Positions 35,261 to 44,670 are shown, counted from the stretch's first letter. The stretch is 64,000 bases of DNA from Klebsiella sp. RIT-PI-d (GCF_001187865.1 NZ_LGIT01000009.1:1054001-1118000), one strand, 5' to 3'. The notes: generated by a model not told the origin, from the letters alone. Program-made: numbers and translations.

Positions 35261-36577
35261 TCAGGATCGGGTAGTTGCTGGCGTTAACTGAATGCGATCG
35301 AGTGGACCCACAATAAACAGATAAGAGATCAGGCCGATCAGTCCCATTGAGCCCACGTACAAAATGGCATAATCAAAAGAGTGGGTATTGGCGATGATCA
35401 TGCCGATCACCAGCGGGGTGACGATACTCGCCATATTGCCGCACATATTAAAGACCCCGCCGGCAATCCCCAGCACTTCCTTCGGCGAGGTATCGCTCAG
35501 TACGCACCAGCCGAGATTACCAAAGCCTTTGGCAAAGAAGGCGAGGCTCATTGCGCCAATCACCACTACTTCTGAAGAGGTGTAATTGGCGACCACGATG
35601 ACGCAGGAGAGCAACATCCCACAAATAACCGGCAGTTTTCGTGCAATGGTCAGACTGTAACCACGTTTCAGCAGCCAGTCCGAAGTGATACCCCCGAGCA
35701 GGCCACCGATAAATCCGGCAATCGCCGGAATACTGGCGATAAAACCGACTTTCAGGATCGACATCCCTTTGGCTTCATACAGGTACGTTGGAAACCAGGT
35801 CAGGAAAAACCAGGTTATAGAGGTGACGCAAAATTGCCCGATATAGACGCCGATCATCATTCGGTTCACGCAGACGCTTTTAATCTGGGCTAGGGACAGT
35901 TTCGGCTGATCTTTTTTGGTGCCAAGTGTCGGTTCTCCGCCGCCTTCACGGATATAATCCATTTCCTGCTGATTAATTTTTGGATGCTGTAGCGGGTCGC
36001 GGACTTTTATCAGCCAGAATATTCCCAGCACGACGCCAATAGCGCCAATGTAATAGAAGACATAATGCCAGCTTAGATTATGCAAAATAATGGTCATCAG
36101 CGGCGTAATAATGCCAAGCGAGATATACTGTGCCGCCTGATAAACCGAGGTGACGAAACCACGCTCTTTATTCGGAAACCACTGGACGCTCAGGCGACTA
36201 TTAGCCGGAAATGCCGGGGCTTCTATCGCGCCCATCATTAGCCGCAGGATCACCAGGACAATCAGCGGGCTGGCGAACAAATAAATAGTACCCTGAAACA
36301 TGGTTACCAATGACCAGGCAATTAATGCACAGCCGTAAATCAGCCGTGAGCCATATTTATCCAGCAGCCATCCCCCCGGTATTTGCATAATGACATAAGA
36401 AATGCCAAAAACAGAAAACGCCAGCCCTAACTCTTCCGCGTCAAACCCTAATTCTTTACTCATGATCGGTGCCACTACCGAAAGCGTGGCACGGTCGGCA
36501 TAATTAAATACGGTGGCCAAAAATAAAAATAACAGAATGCCGTGACGCACATTAGTGCGTGCAATACGCGTCGTCAT
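35261..36577 (-). CDS. MFS sugar-acid transporter (galactonate/glucarate:H+ family)
   Basis: 438 aa starting at MTTRIARTNVRHG with a GGAGTTG ribosome site; an upstream in-frame ATG would add 18 residues. About twelve membrane helices are seen, with the anion:cation symporter features FNYADRATLSVVAP, GGWLLDKYGSR and ERGFVTSVYQAAQYI. It resembles GudP/GarP/DgoT. It lies downstream of the talarate/galactarate dehydratase gene and most likely imports L-talarate, galactarate or a similar aldarate. The substrate is inferred from the neighbour. Confidence 0.9.
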   Translation of the reverse strand: MTTRIARTNVRHGILLFLFLATVFNYADRATLSVVAPIMSKELGFDAEELGLAFSVFGISYVIMQIPGGWLLDKYGSRLIYGCALIAWSLVTMFQGTIYLFASPLIVLVILRLMMGAIEAPAFPANSRLSVQWFPNKERGFVTSVYQAAQYISLGIITPLMTIILHNLSWHYVFYYIGAIGVVLGIFWLIKVRDPLQHPKINQQEMDYIREGGGEPTLGTKKDQPKLSLAQIKSVCVNRMMIGVYIGQFCVTSITWFFLTWFPTYLYEAKGMSILKVGFIASIPAIAGFIGGLLGGITSDWLLKRGYSLTIARKLPVICGMLLSCVIVVANYTSSEVVVIGAMSLAFFAKGFGNLGWCVLSDTSPKEVLGIAGGVFNMCGNMASIVTPLVIGMIIANTHSFDYAILYVGSMGLIGLISYLFIVGPLDRIQLTPATTRS

Positions 36578-36664
36578 AACCAACTCCTTAACAGGGTTGA
36601 ATTTTATTTTATCGGGTAGGGTGGCGGGCAATGACGTCCCGCCAGGGTACAGGGCAGCCTGAGG

Positions 36665-37861
36665 TTAAGGGCGTTTCCCAAACTCGCAGGTTAATTGTGT
36701 CCAGCGGCGGGCCTGCTCGCTAATACTGAATCCCAGACCATGACGCTCAGAGATCCACATCCGTCCGTCACGTAGCTCCAGCTGTTCGTTGAACAGCGGA
36801 TTCAGCCATTCAAAATGCTCCAGCCACGGCTCCAGCGGGTAGGCGGCAGACAGATGCAAATGCACTTCCATCGCAAAATGGGGAGCCAGTTTGCGACCAT
36901 GTTTGGCGGCCAGATCCATAATTTTCAGAAACGGTGAGATGCCGCCAACCCGCGGGGCGTCCGGCTGAACGTAGTCGCTGGCGTTACCGAGGATCAACTG
37001 CTCATGCTCGCGGAAGCTGGTCAACATTTCACCGGTCGCAATCGGCGTGTCCAGGGCGGCAGCCAGCTGGGCGTGGCCTTCAACGTCGTAAGCATCCAGC
37101 GGCTCTTCGATCCAGATCAGATTAAACTGTTCCATCTTACGCCCCATGCGGATGGCGGTTTCGCGATCCCACTGCTGATTGGCGTCAACCATTAGCGGAA
37201 AATCATCACCCAGCGCTTCACGCACAGCCGTCAGGCGGCGAATATCTTCTGCGGTATTTGGCTGGCCCACTTTAAGTTTGATACCGCCGATACCATTTTC
37301 TTGCGAAATAACCACATTCTTCAGCACCTGATCCAGCGGCGTGTGCAGGAAGCCGCCGGAGGTGTTGTAGCACTGTACCGAATCACGATGCGATCCAAGC
37401 AGTTTAGCCAGCGGCAGTCCGGCGCGTTTGGCTTTCATATCCCACAGGGCTATATCGATAGGGGAGATAGCCTGCACCGCCATTCCGCTGCGGCCAACGG
37501 AGGCTCCGGCCCACAGCAGTTTGCTGTAAATTTTGTCGATATCGTTGGGATCTTCACCGAGCAGATTATCGGCAATTTCTTTGGCATGGGCATAAATGCC
37601 CTGGCCTCCGGCACGTTTGGAATAGCTAAAACCGACGCCTTCATGGCCGTCACGGCTGCGAATTTCAGCGATGATAATCGCGACTTCGGTCAGCGGTTTT
37701 TGACGTCCGGTCAGTACTTTTGCATCACTGACCGGTGTCGCCAGCGGTAAAAAAGCCAGCGACAGTTTTACCCACTCAATACGATCCCCGGTTTCAGCGG
37801 CGGTTTTTATCCCTGAAACGCGGGCGTAGGAAACAGCATCTGAATTGGCGCTTGTGGTCAT
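36665..37861 (-). CDS. L-talarate/galactarate dehydratase (enolase superfamily)
   Basis: 398 aa from the ATG at 37861 (MTTSANSDAVSYARV), the same length as Salmonella STM3697, the characterised L-talarate/galactarate dehydratase. Mandelate racemase-type catalytic elements are present. They are the KxK motif GGIKLKVGQP near residue 195, metal ligands in MVDANQQWD, IWIEEPLD and TGEM, and the catalytic His in APHFAMEVHLHLS near 328. It dehydrates the aldarate to a 5-keto-4-deoxy product and can epimerise. Operon order is dehydratase then MFS transporter. A LacI regulator is divergent and two operators lie between. Confidence 0.92.
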   Translation of the reverse strand: MTTSANSDAVSYARVSGIKTAAETGDRIEWVKLSLAFLPLATPVSDAKVLTGRQKPLTEVAIIIAEIRSRDGHEGVGFSYSKRAGGQGIYAHAKEIADNLLGEDPNDIDKIYSKLLWAGASVGRSGMAVQAISPIDIALWDMKAKRAGLPLAKLLGSHRDSVQCYNTSGGFLHTPLDQVLKNVVISQENGIGGIKLKVGQPNTAEDIRRLTAVREALGDDFPLMVDANQQWDRETAIRMGRKMEQFNLIWIEEPLDAYDVEGHAQLAAALDTPIATGEMLTSFREHEQLILGNASDYVQPDAPRVGGISPFLKIMDLAAKHGRKLAPHFAMEVHLHLSAAYPLEPWLEHFEWLNPLFNEQLELRDGRMWISERHGLGFSISEQARRWTQLTCEFGKRP

Positions 37862-37882
37862 TTTACTCTCCAGGTGAACTAA

Positions 37883-37900
37883 AATGTTTGCGCTAACATT
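37883..37900. promoter_or_regulatory. LacI-type palindromic operator 1
   Basis: AATGTTTGCGCTAACATT is an 18-base palindrome centred on CG with one mismatched pair. It lies 22 bases upstream of the dehydratase ATG and closely resembles the second site at 38036. LacI/GalR family repressors bind CG-centred 16-20 bp palindromes. The likely ligand protein is the adjacent LacI regulator. Confidence 0.75.
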
Positions 37901-38035
37901 TCTATCTCCTGTGTTATCGTGTTGCCAGCAGCACGTACTATTTATGTACAGTCGATCACAAATATGGCTTAAAATGCCCCCATTATTAAGAGGGGTATCA
38001 CATTCCGGACGCGTCAGGCAACGAGTGCAATTTAA

Positions 38036-38053
38036 AATGTTAGCGATAACATT
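38036..38053. promoter_or_regulatory. LacI-type palindromic operator 2
   Basis: AATGTTAGCGATAACATT, again centred on CG with one mismatched pair, differs from operator 1 at three positions. The two centres are 153 bp apart, allowing DNA looping. It lies 123 bases before the LacI gene start. Confidence 0.75.
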
Positions 38054-38175
38054 AAAAGACAATGTTTTGTCGTTAACAGATTGATATTTGGCTAAAAAAT
38101 GGTCTTATTCTGGTAATGGGGCGGTATATCATTAATAATGTTAATTCCCCCAACAAGATCTCAAAAGGCTGCGCC

Positions 38176-39180
38176 GTGAAGCGTTCAAAAATGACCCATG
38201 CACCGACACTCGAAGACGTGGCCCGCACCGCAGGTTTATCCTCAATGACGGTGAGCCGGGCGCTGAATACCCCGCACCTTGTTCGGCCAAAAACCGTCGA
38301 TAAAGTACTTCAGGCGGTACGGGTCACCGGCTATATTCCGAATGCCCTGGCGGGCGGGCTTGCCTCACGCCGGAGTCGGCTGATTGCAGTTGTGGTGCCA
38401 CAAATTAACAACAATATGTTTGTCGATACTATCCAGGCATTAAGTGATGCGCTGGCGCTGCGGGGTTATCACATGCTGCTGTGCGTGGCCGGATACACCC
38501 AGCAGACTGAATCTGAACTGGTATCCACATTGTTGTCCCGCCGCCCGGATGGTGTAGTGCTGACGGGTATTCATCATTCGCCGGACCTGCGTAAAATCAT
38601 TCTTAATACGGCTATTCCGGTCGTGGAGATTTGGGATCTGACGCCCACGCCGCTGGATATGCTGGTGGGGTTCTCGCATGAGAAAATCGGTATTGCGACC
38701 GGGGAGTATCTTCTGCGCAAGGGGTATCGTAAAGCGGGGTTATTGTGGACCGCTGACCTGCGGGGCGCGCAGCGTAAAAACGGTCTGTGTGATGTGCTTA
38801 AACGTTATGGTCTCGCCGAGCCGGGACAAATTGATGTGCCGCTGCCGGCCTCGCTGGCGCTGGGGCGCAGCGGGCTGGCTTCCCTGCTGGCGCAGGATAC
38901 CTATGACGTTATCGTCTGTAGCTCGGACACCCTCGCCCAAGGCGCGATAATGGAAGCGGAAAGTCGGGGGCTGACGGTTCCGCGGGATCTCGCGGTGATT
39001 GGATTTGGCGATCTGGATTTTGCTGCCAGCAACCGGCCGGCCATAACCACTGTCAGTATTGATCGTCATGAGATCGGCTATCGCGCCGCCACGCTACTGG
39101 CAGACCGTATTGAAGGCGTTGAGCAGGACGAAAACATTATTGATATCGGTTTCCATCTGGTTGAACGTGAGTCGGCGTAA
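38176..39180 (+). CDS. LacI/GntR-family transcriptional regulator of the talarate operon
   Basis: 334 aa from a GTG at 38176 with AAAAGG upstream; an ATG at 38191 (MTHAPTLEDV) is the alternative. Residues about 10-30 are the LacI helix-turn-helix (TLEDVARTAGLSSMTVSRALN) and a hinge follows (NALAGGLASRRS). The C-terminal domain is a periplasmic-binding fold most like GntR/IdnR (FVDTIQALSDALALRGYHM, ITTVSIDRHEIGYRAA). It is divergent from the dehydratase-transporter operon and flanks two matching operators. It probably represses that operon until the aldarate or a product is present. Confidence 0.9.
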   Translation: MKRSKMTHAPTLEDVARTAGLSSMTVSRALNTPHLVRPKTVDKVLQAVRVTGYIPNALAGGLASRRSRLIAVVVPQINNNMFVDTIQALSDALALRGYHMLLCVAGYTQQTESELVSTLLSRRPDGVVLTGIHHSPDLRKIILNTAIPVVEIWDLTPTPLDMLVGFSHEKIGIATGEYLLRKGYRKAGLLWTADLRGAQRKNGLCDVLKRYGLAEPGQIDVPLPASLALGRSGLASLLAQDTYDVIVCSSDTLAQGAIMEAESRGLTVPRDLAVIGFGDLDFAASNRPAITTVSIDRHEIGYRAATLLADRIEGVEQDENIIDIGFHLVERESA

Positions 39181-39240
39181 TGATAAATAGCGCGCTGGTT
39201 TTTATGCTAGCGTTAAGGTTTATTCCCGAAGGAGAAAACC

Positions 39241-39468
39241 ATGCCGCACATTGATATTAAATGCTTTCCCCGCGATCTAACCGACGAACAAAAATCCGCG
39301 CTGGCGGATGACATTACTCAGGTTATCGTTCGCCATCTGCAAAGCCAGGAGCGCTCAGTTTCCATTGCGCTAAATAACGTTAAGCAGGAGGCGTGGCAGC
39401 AGGTCTGGGACAGTGAAATCGCTCCGCAGATGGATACGCTCATCAAGAAGCCCGGATACAGTATGTAA
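39241..39468 (+). CDS. pptA: 4-oxalocrotonate tautomerase family protein PptA
   Basis: 75 aa resembling E. coli PptA (YdcE, 77 aa). The catalytic N-terminal proline is Pro2 (MPHIDIKC), exposed after removal of Met. The small beta-alpha-beta unit forms oligomers and tautomerises phenylpyruvate-like enols in vitro. A GAAGGAG ribosome site is present and a terminator follows. Confidence 0.9.
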   Translation: MPHIDIKCFPRDLTDEQKSALADDITQVIVRHLQSQERSVSIALNNVKQEAWQQVWDSEIAPQMDTLIKKPGYSM

Positions 39469-39503
39469 CGTTAAGATTTGAGGTGCTTACAGCGCGCCTC
39501 AAC

Positions 39504-39532
39504 GGCCCGGCGCGTGCCGGGTCTGCTTTTTG
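39504..39532 (+). terminator. Rho-independent terminator after pptA
   Basis: An 8-bp GC-rich stem GGCCCGGC/GCCGGGTC (one G-T pair) with loop GCGT, followed by TGCTTTTTG. Confidence 0.8.
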
Positions 39533-39623
39533 CCTCACTTTAAATCGCCACAAAACCGTCATTCTTCCGTCATCTCTCCTGCCTATAGTCACTGCCAGAT
39601 TAAGTCCCAAAGAGGATAACAAT

Positions 39624-39716
39624 ATGATGGCTCCCCTGTGTTTCTCACAGGTGAGTGCGGCCCGGCGGCCAGTGACCGCAGGGCGCGGCATGCTTTCCGT
39701 AACAGGAGGGCGCTAA
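39624..39716 (+). CDS. Putative 30-aa leader ORF coupled to an ABC transporter
   Basis: A good ribosome site (AAGAGGATAAC) precedes ATGATG, opening a 30-codon ORF (MMAPLCFSQVSAARRPVTAG and ten more residues). Its stop TAA shares one base with the ATG of the ABC ATPase (TAATG). A small hairpin (CCTGTG/CACAGG) lies within its first third. The peptide is basic and has no recognisable domain. Likely role: translational coupling or a regulatory uORF for the transporter. It could also be coincidental, since the ATPase has its own AGGAGGG. Confidence 0.5.
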   Translation: MMAPLCFSQVSAARRPVTAGRGMLSVTGGR

Positions 39717-40417
39717 TGCACGCATTCACCTCAATCTCGCTACAAGGCGTTTCGTTCGCTTTCGGCACTCAAAATATCCTCAATCATATCGATCTGCATA
39801 TCGAACCCGGCAGCATTGTGGCGCTCCTGGGGCCATCCGGCTGCGGCAAAAGTACGCTGTTACGCTTGCTGGCCGGACTGGCACAGCCTGCCGGGGGCGA
39901 GATCTTTTTTGGCGAACGGCGGGTGGCGATGCGCGGCTGGTCGCTGCCACCCGAAGCGCGCGATATCGGAATGGTCTTTCAGGACTATGCCCTGTGGCCG
40001 CACATGACGGTGGCGCAGAATGTCGCCTTTCCGCTGCGAATGCGCGATGTTGCGCGGGCGGAGCGGGAACGGCGCGTAGCCCTGGCACTCCAGCGGGTCG
40101 GACTGGCGGCGTTCGCCGGACGTAAACCCTCCGGTTTGTCCGGCGGGCAGCAGCAGCGGGTGGCGCTGGCGCGGGCGATTGTCGCGGAGCCGCGGGTGCT
40201 GTTATTCGATGAGCCACTATCCAATCTTGATAGCGAGCTACGCGAGTCGCTGTGTCTGGAAATGGGCCAGCTACTGCGCCAGTTGGGGACGACCGCGGTG
40301 TATGTTACGCATGACCGCCGGGAAGCCGAGCTGCTGGCCGATCGCGTTGTGCATCTTTCTGGCGGCAGTATTGCCGCGATCCGTACTGTTACTTCATCCT
40401 CAGGGGAACCCGCATGA
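39716..40417 (+). CDS. ABC transporter ATP-binding protein (Fe3+/phosphonate type)
   Basis: A 233-aa ATPase with Walker A GPSGCGKST near residue 40, Q-loop MVFQDYALWPHMT, signature LSGGQQQR and Walker B VLLFDEPLSNLD. The C-terminal extension found in FbpC/PotA-type ATPases (about 350 aa) is missing. It is the first transporter gene; ATGA overlaps with the binding-protein gene. The type III (iron/putrescine/phosphonate) class is indicated by the PEARDIGMVFQDYALWPHMTV-type stretch. Confidence 0.9.
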   Translation: MHAFTSISLQGVSFAFGTQNILNHIDLHIEPGSIVALLGPSGCGKSTLLRLLAGLAQPAGGEIFFGERRVAMRGWSLPPEARDIGMVFQDYALWPHMTVAQNVAFPLRMRDVARAERERRVALALQRVGLAAFAGRKPSGLSGGQQQRVALARAIVAEPRVLLFDEPLSNLDSELRESLCLEMGQLLRQLGTTAVYVTHDRREAELLADRVVHLSGGSIAAIRTVTSSSGEPA

Positions 40418-41382
40418 CATCCGTACTATCCGTAAAACAAGGAGTGGCCCTCGCCATCATGTTGTCATCTGTCATACTATCCAGCGCACATGCGCTCACC
40501 GTCTATACCGCAGGGCCGGGCACACTGGCGAAAAATCTTGCCAGCGATTATGAAAAGAAAACCGGCGTGAAAGTAAATGTATTTCAGGCCACAACCGGTA
40601 AAGTGATGGCACGACTGGAGGCCGAGCAGGCCAATCCGCAGGCGGATATCCTCATTTCCGCCTCGTGGGATACGGCAGAAGATTTACACCAGCGCGGCTG
40701 GTTGCTGCCTTATCAAAGCGCGAATGCCGCTAATGTGCCTGCCCGTCTAAAATCCAGCGATTTTGTGGCCCAGGGCGTATCGGCACTGGGTATCGTCTGG
40801 AACAGCAAGAGCGGAACGCCAGAACCCAAAGAGTGGCAGGACCTGACCGGACCGGCATTTAAAGATAAAGTGACTACCCCCGATCCGGCGCTGTCGGGCG
40901 CGTCACTTGATCTGTTGATTGGGTTGCAACATGACATGGGAGATAAAGCCTGGAGCCTGTTTGCTGCGCTTAAGAACAACGGCATGGTGGTCAGTGGTCC
41001 CAATGCGCAGGCAGTGACGCCGGTGATGCAGGGGGCGAAAGCGGCGGTTTTCGGCGCGGTGGATTATGTCTCCTATGGCAATATCAGCCAGGGCGAGTCG
41101 CTAAAAGTGATTTTTCCGGCCAGCGGGACAGTCATTGCTCCGCGCCCGATGATGATCCTCAAAACCACCAGACAGGCTGATGAGGCAAAAGGCTTTATTG
41201 ATTATATTTTGTCTACGGAAGGGCAAATGCGGGTCGCTGATGCCTGGCTGATGCCTGCCCGTAGCGATATCAAAGCCAAACGTCCGCTGCTTGATGAACT
41301 TCACATTTTGCCGACCACCAGTGACGGCAGCAGTGAACGCAGCAGCGTACTTACCCGCTTTAATCAACTCTTCGCGCAATAA
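40414..41382 (+). CDS. ABC transporter substrate-binding protein (FbpA/AfuA/PhnS-like)
   Basis: A 322-aa periplasmic protein with a signal peptide (VILSSAHALTVY, cleavage near AHA). The mature start LTVYTAGPGTLAKNLASDYEKKTG and the DILISASWDTAEDLHQRGWL segment place it in the SBP_bac_11/FbpA superfamily, which includes ferric iron, hexose phosphate and 2-aminoethylphosphonate binders. The paired tyrosine motif of typical iron binders is not evident, so a phosphorylated ligand is at least as likely. Overlaps the ATPase gene by four bases. Confidence 0.86.
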   Translation: MTSVLSVKQGVALAIMLSSVILSSAHALTVYTAGPGTLAKNLASDYEKKTGVKVNVFQATTGKVMARLEAEQANPQADILISASWDTAEDLHQRGWLLPYQSANAANVPARLKSSDFVAQGVSALGIVWNSKSGTPEPKEWQDLTGPAFKDKVTTPDPALSGASLDLLIGLQHDMGDKAWSLFAALKNNGMVVSGPNAQAVTPVMQGAKAAVFGAVDYVSYGNISQGESLKVIFPASGTVIAPRPMMILKTTRQADEAKGFIDYILSTEGQMRVADAWLMPARSDIKAKRPLLDELHILPTTSDGSSERSSVLTRFNQLFAQ

Positions 41383-41421
41383 CGCGTCCGGCGGGGACCA
41401 CTCCGCCGTCAGGACTGACTT

Positions 41422-43077
41422 GTGAAACAAAAATTGATCCCGGTCTTTACACTGGCGATGCTGCTGGTGCTGGTCGCTTTACCGCTGCTATTTATCATTT
41501 TGCAAGCGATTTTTCCCGACTTTAGCGCCGGCTCATGGCGTTCACCATTCGCCGGTATTATGCCGCTGATCAGCGATCCTGGCCTTCCGGCTATGCTGGG
41601 GGGAACGTTAACCATCGCCGTGGTGGTTGCCGCGTTGAGCGCGGTTATCGGCCTGCCTCTGGGAGTGGCCCGGGGACTGTTTCACCTTCCGCTGGCAAAA
41701 CTGTGGGATGTGCTGTTCCTGATCCCTTTTCTTACTCCGCCGTATATCGTGGCGCTGTCGTGGACGCTGGTGCTACAAACCCACGGCTATCTGGAGCAAT
41801 TTACCGGGGTCAATCTGAACGACGTATTGTTCAGCCGGGCAGGGATTATTCTGGTGATGACCCTGAATATTTTCCCGGTTATCTATTTTGCCGTTTCGCG
41901 CAGCCTGATGGCCAGCGGTCAACGGCTTGCGCTGGTAGCCCGCGTGCACGGAGCCAGCGCCTGGCGCGCTTTCTGGCATATTACCTTGCCGATGGTTTCC
42001 CCGGCGCTGGCGGCGGGAGTGCTGTTGTCATTTATCCTGGCGATTGAAGAGTACGGCGTGCCGGCAGCGCTTGGTTCCCGCGCCGGTGTCGTGATGCTGA
42101 CCGTCGGCATTGAGAAAAAGCTGGCCGACTGGCCGGTTGATCTTCCCGGTGCCTCTTTACTGTCGCTGGTACTGATTGCCGTAGCGCTTGGCGGCTGGTG
42201 GCTGCAGCGCCGTCTGGTCGGGGACAAAGAAGTCACCAGTATCACCGGCAAGCCTGCGGAAAATAGCGGCATGCATCCGGGCAAATGGATTATCCCGGTG
42301 GTGGTAGCCATGAGCGGGGTGGGTTTTCTGGCAGTGGGATTACCGGGAATATCCATGGTGATCACCAGCCTTACGGCAACGTTATCCGGCGGCGCATCAT
42401 GGGGTAACGTGACGTTGTCACATTACGCGGCACTTTTTAGCCAGCAGGGTGATGCGATTTCTGCGCTGGGGACCAGCCTGTCGCTGGCGTTTTGCGCTGC
42501 GCTTATTACCGGCCTGGTCGGGCTGCTGGCGGCGTGGCTGGTGGTGGTGCAAAAGATAAAAGGACGCGGTATTATTGATGCGCTGTCGCTGATGCCGGCG
42601 GCGCTGCCCGGTATTGTGGTTGGTGTGGGGTTGATCCTGCTGTGGAACCGCACGTTCTGGCCGGTTTCACCCTACAATACCTGGCTCATTCTGTTACTTT
42701 CTTACTGCTGCTTATTGCTGCCCTGGCCGGTCCGTTATGTAGGCAGTGCGCTGCGTCAGTTAGGGGGTAATCTGGAATCCGCTGCCCGGGTGCACGGTGC
42801 ATCCTCGCTTCAGGCGCTGCGGCTGATCGTTCTGCCGCTGGTATTCCCGGCAATGCTGGCAGCCATGCTGATGGTTTTTGCCATCGCCTCACGCGAACTG
42901 GTGACATCGCTGTTGCTTGCTCCGGCGGGCACTCAGACGGTAGCCGTGTTTATCTGGCGACAGTTTGAGCAGGGATCGCCCGGACAGGGAATGGCAATGG
43001 CAACCCTGACGCTGGTGACGGGGCTGATCCTGATGCTAAGCGCGCTGGCGATATTGCAGCGTAATGAAAGGCAGTAG
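41422..43077 (+). CDS. ABC transporter permease, fused duplicated type (FbpB-like)
   Basis: 551 aa from a GTG start, about twelve membrane helices arranged as two homologous halves. Each half has an EAA-type coupling motif: VARVHGASAWRAFWHITLPM near residue 172 and AARVHGASSLQALRLIVLPL near 455. This internally duplicated architecture is that of the FbpB/SfuB/PhnU class. It follows the binding-protein gene by 39 bases and completes an ATPase - binding protein - permease operon. Gene order and domain class together make an importer certain, the ligand uncertain. Confidence 0.9.
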   Translation: MKQKLIPVFTLAMLLVLVALPLLFIILQAIFPDFSAGSWRSPFAGIMPLISDPGLPAMLGGTLTIAVVVAALSAVIGLPLGVARGLFHLPLAKLWDVLFLIPFLTPPYIVALSWTLVLQTHGYLEQFTGVNLNDVLFSRAGIILVMTLNIFPVIYFAVSRSLMASGQRLALVARVHGASAWRAFWHITLPMVSPALAAGVLLSFILAIEEYGVPAALGSRAGVVMLTVGIEKKLADWPVDLPGASLLSLVLIAVALGGWWLQRRLVGDKEVTSITGKPAENSGMHPGKWIIPVVVAMSGVGFLAVGLPGISMVITSLTATLSGGASWGNVTLSHYAALFSQQGDAISALGTSLSLAFCAALITGLVGLLAAWLVVVQKIKGRGIIDALSLMPAALPGIVVGVGLILLWNRTFWPVSPYNTWLILLLSYCCLLLPWPVRYVGSALRQLGGNLESAARVHGASSLQALRLIVLPLVFPAMLAAMLMVFAIASRELVTSLLLAPAGTQTVAVFIWRQFEQGSPGQGMAMATLTLVTGLILMLSALAILQRNERQ

Positions 43078-43149
43078 ATCGCACGAATTCACCGCTGGCG
43101 TGAAAAATCCAGGGTATAACAGGGAAAATAATTTTTACCGGAGCCGTTG

Positions 43150-43995
43150 ATGACCCCGTTTTTACACGCTTATTTATCCCGACTGAACGTTGAATCACAA
43201 CCCACAGTGGATCTTGCCACCCTGCGGGAAATACATTTACGGCATAACTGCACCGTGCCGTTTGAGAATCTGGATGTTTTGCTGCCGGGAGAGATCCTGC
43301 TCGACGACCGTTCTCTGGAAGACAAACTGATTACCGCCCGGCGCGGCGGCTATTGTTTTGAACAAAATGGTCTGCTTGAGCGCGCGCTGGTGGAGATTGG
43401 TTTTCAGGTGCGCAGTTTACTGGGGCGGGTGGTGCTGGCTAATCCGGAGCAGATGCCGCCGCGTACCCACCGGCTGCTGCTGGTAGAGCTTGACGGTGAG
43501 CGCTGGATTGCCGACGTCGGTTTTGGTAGTCAGACCCTGACCGCGCCAGTCCGGCTGCTGGCCGATAGTGAACAGGAGACGCCGCATGGTTGTTATCGTC
43601 TGCAGCAGGAGGGCAACGACTGGATATTGCAGTTTCTGCACCATCAGCGCTGGCAATCCATGTACCGTTTCGATCTGACGCAGCAGTATCTGGCAGATTT
43701 TATGATGGGAAATTTCTGGTCGGCACACTGGCCGCAGTCGCATTTCCTGCATCATTTGCTGATGTGCCGCCACCTGCCGGACGGCGGTAAACTGACGCTG
43801 ACCAATTTTCATTTTACCCACTGGCAGGACGATCGGGTCGTCGAGCAGTTTACGCTTCCTGACGTCCCGGCACTGTATCACACGCTACAGGAACGTTTCG
43901 GTCTTGGGGTGAGCGATCCGCGTTACGGCTTCACCGAGGATGCGCTGGCCGCCGTGATGGCCGGATTCGATACTCACCCGCAGGCGGGAAAATAG
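43150..43995 (+). CDS. nhoA: N-hydroxyarylamine O-acetyltransferase
   Basis: 281 aa starting MTPFLHAYLSRLN, the same length as NhoA in E. coli. The arylamine N-acetyltransferase triad is visible as Cys69 (RRGGYCFEQNG), His in PRTHRLLL near 107 and Asp in IADVGFGSQT near 122. It transfers acetyl from acetyl-CoA to arylamines and N-hydroxyarylamines in the cytoplasm, activating nitroarenes. TTG at 43147 precedes the ATG directly; ATG is preferred. Confidence 0.95.
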   Translation: MTPFLHAYLSRLNVESQPTVDLATLREIHLRHNCTVPFENLDVLLPGEILLDDRSLEDKLITARRGGYCFEQNGLLERALVEIGFQVRSLLGRVVLANPEQMPPRTHRLLLVELDGERWIADVGFGSQTLTAPVRLLADSEQETPHGCYRLQQEGNDWILQFLHHQRWQSMYRFDLTQQYLADFMMGNFWSAHWPQSHFLHHLLMCRHLPDGGKLTLTNFHFTHWQDDRVVEQFTLPDVPALYHTLQERFGLGVSDPRYGFTEDALAAVMAGFDTHPQAGK

Positions 43996-44035
43996 TCAGC
44001 GCGCTCCACGCTAAAACGGTGGGGCGCGAAAATTA

Positions 44036-44620
44036 TCATTCAGGCGCTTTCAGCTCAAGGGCAATAACGCGGGTCAGATGGCGCTCAAAAGCGGCCTGAT
44101 CGAGGGCCGTCATCCCCAGTACGTGAATACTGTCCAGACCACAGACCAGTGAAATCAGCCGCCAGGCAACATTTTCTGCGCTGTCCGAGAGGGTAAATTC
44201 ACCGGCCAGACAGCCCTGATGAATAATACTCACCGTTTCGTCATGCCACATTTCCATGGTCAGAATATAGGCCCCTTTAATGTCATCATCTTTGACGGCA
44301 AGGATCTGTGCTTCACGCCACAGACGAATATATTTTTCAAACCGTTCATCATCACTGCCCAGCATGGACAACAATTTCTGGTGACAGCTGGCATCTGCTG
44401 GTAGCGCATCAACGTCAAGCAGGGCGCGAATAACGCGGATAAAGGCCAGCGATTTAAGTTCGGCGCCCGAGATAAAATGATGATGTACCTGACCGGTGGC
44501 GACACCCGCCTCGCTGGCAATACGCCGCACGGTCATGGCGGTAAATCCGTTGTCCAGCGCCACACGCATGGCGGCCTGCAGTATATGCTCCCGACGCTCC
44601 TCACGATTCAGATAGCTCAT
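44036..44620 (-). CDS. smvR: TetR-family repressor of smvA
   Basis: A 194-aa TetR regulator from MSYLNREERREHILQ; an earlier in-frame start at 44677 lacks a ribosome site. The N-terminal helix-turn-helix is FTAMTVRRIASEAGVATGQVHHHF (residues about 24-47). It is divergent from the MFS efflux gene smvA, the arrangement known for SmvR-SmvA in Salmonella and Klebsiella, where loss of SmvR raises tolerance to biguanide and quaternary ammonium biocides. Two near-identical palindromes lie between. Confidence 0.88.
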   Translation of the reverse strand: MSYLNREERREHILQAAMRVALDNGFTAMTVRRIASEAGVATGQVHHHFISGAELKSLAFIRVIRALLDVDALPADASCHQKLLSMLGSDDERFEKYIRLWREAQILAVKDDDIKGAYILTMEMWHDETVSIIHQGCLAGEFTLSDSAENVAWRLISLVCGLDSIHVLGMTALDQAAFERHLTRVIALELKAPE

Positions 44621-44670
44621 AACCTTCTTTTCCTCACTAAATCCGCTGTGTAGCAGAATAACAAAAAAGC

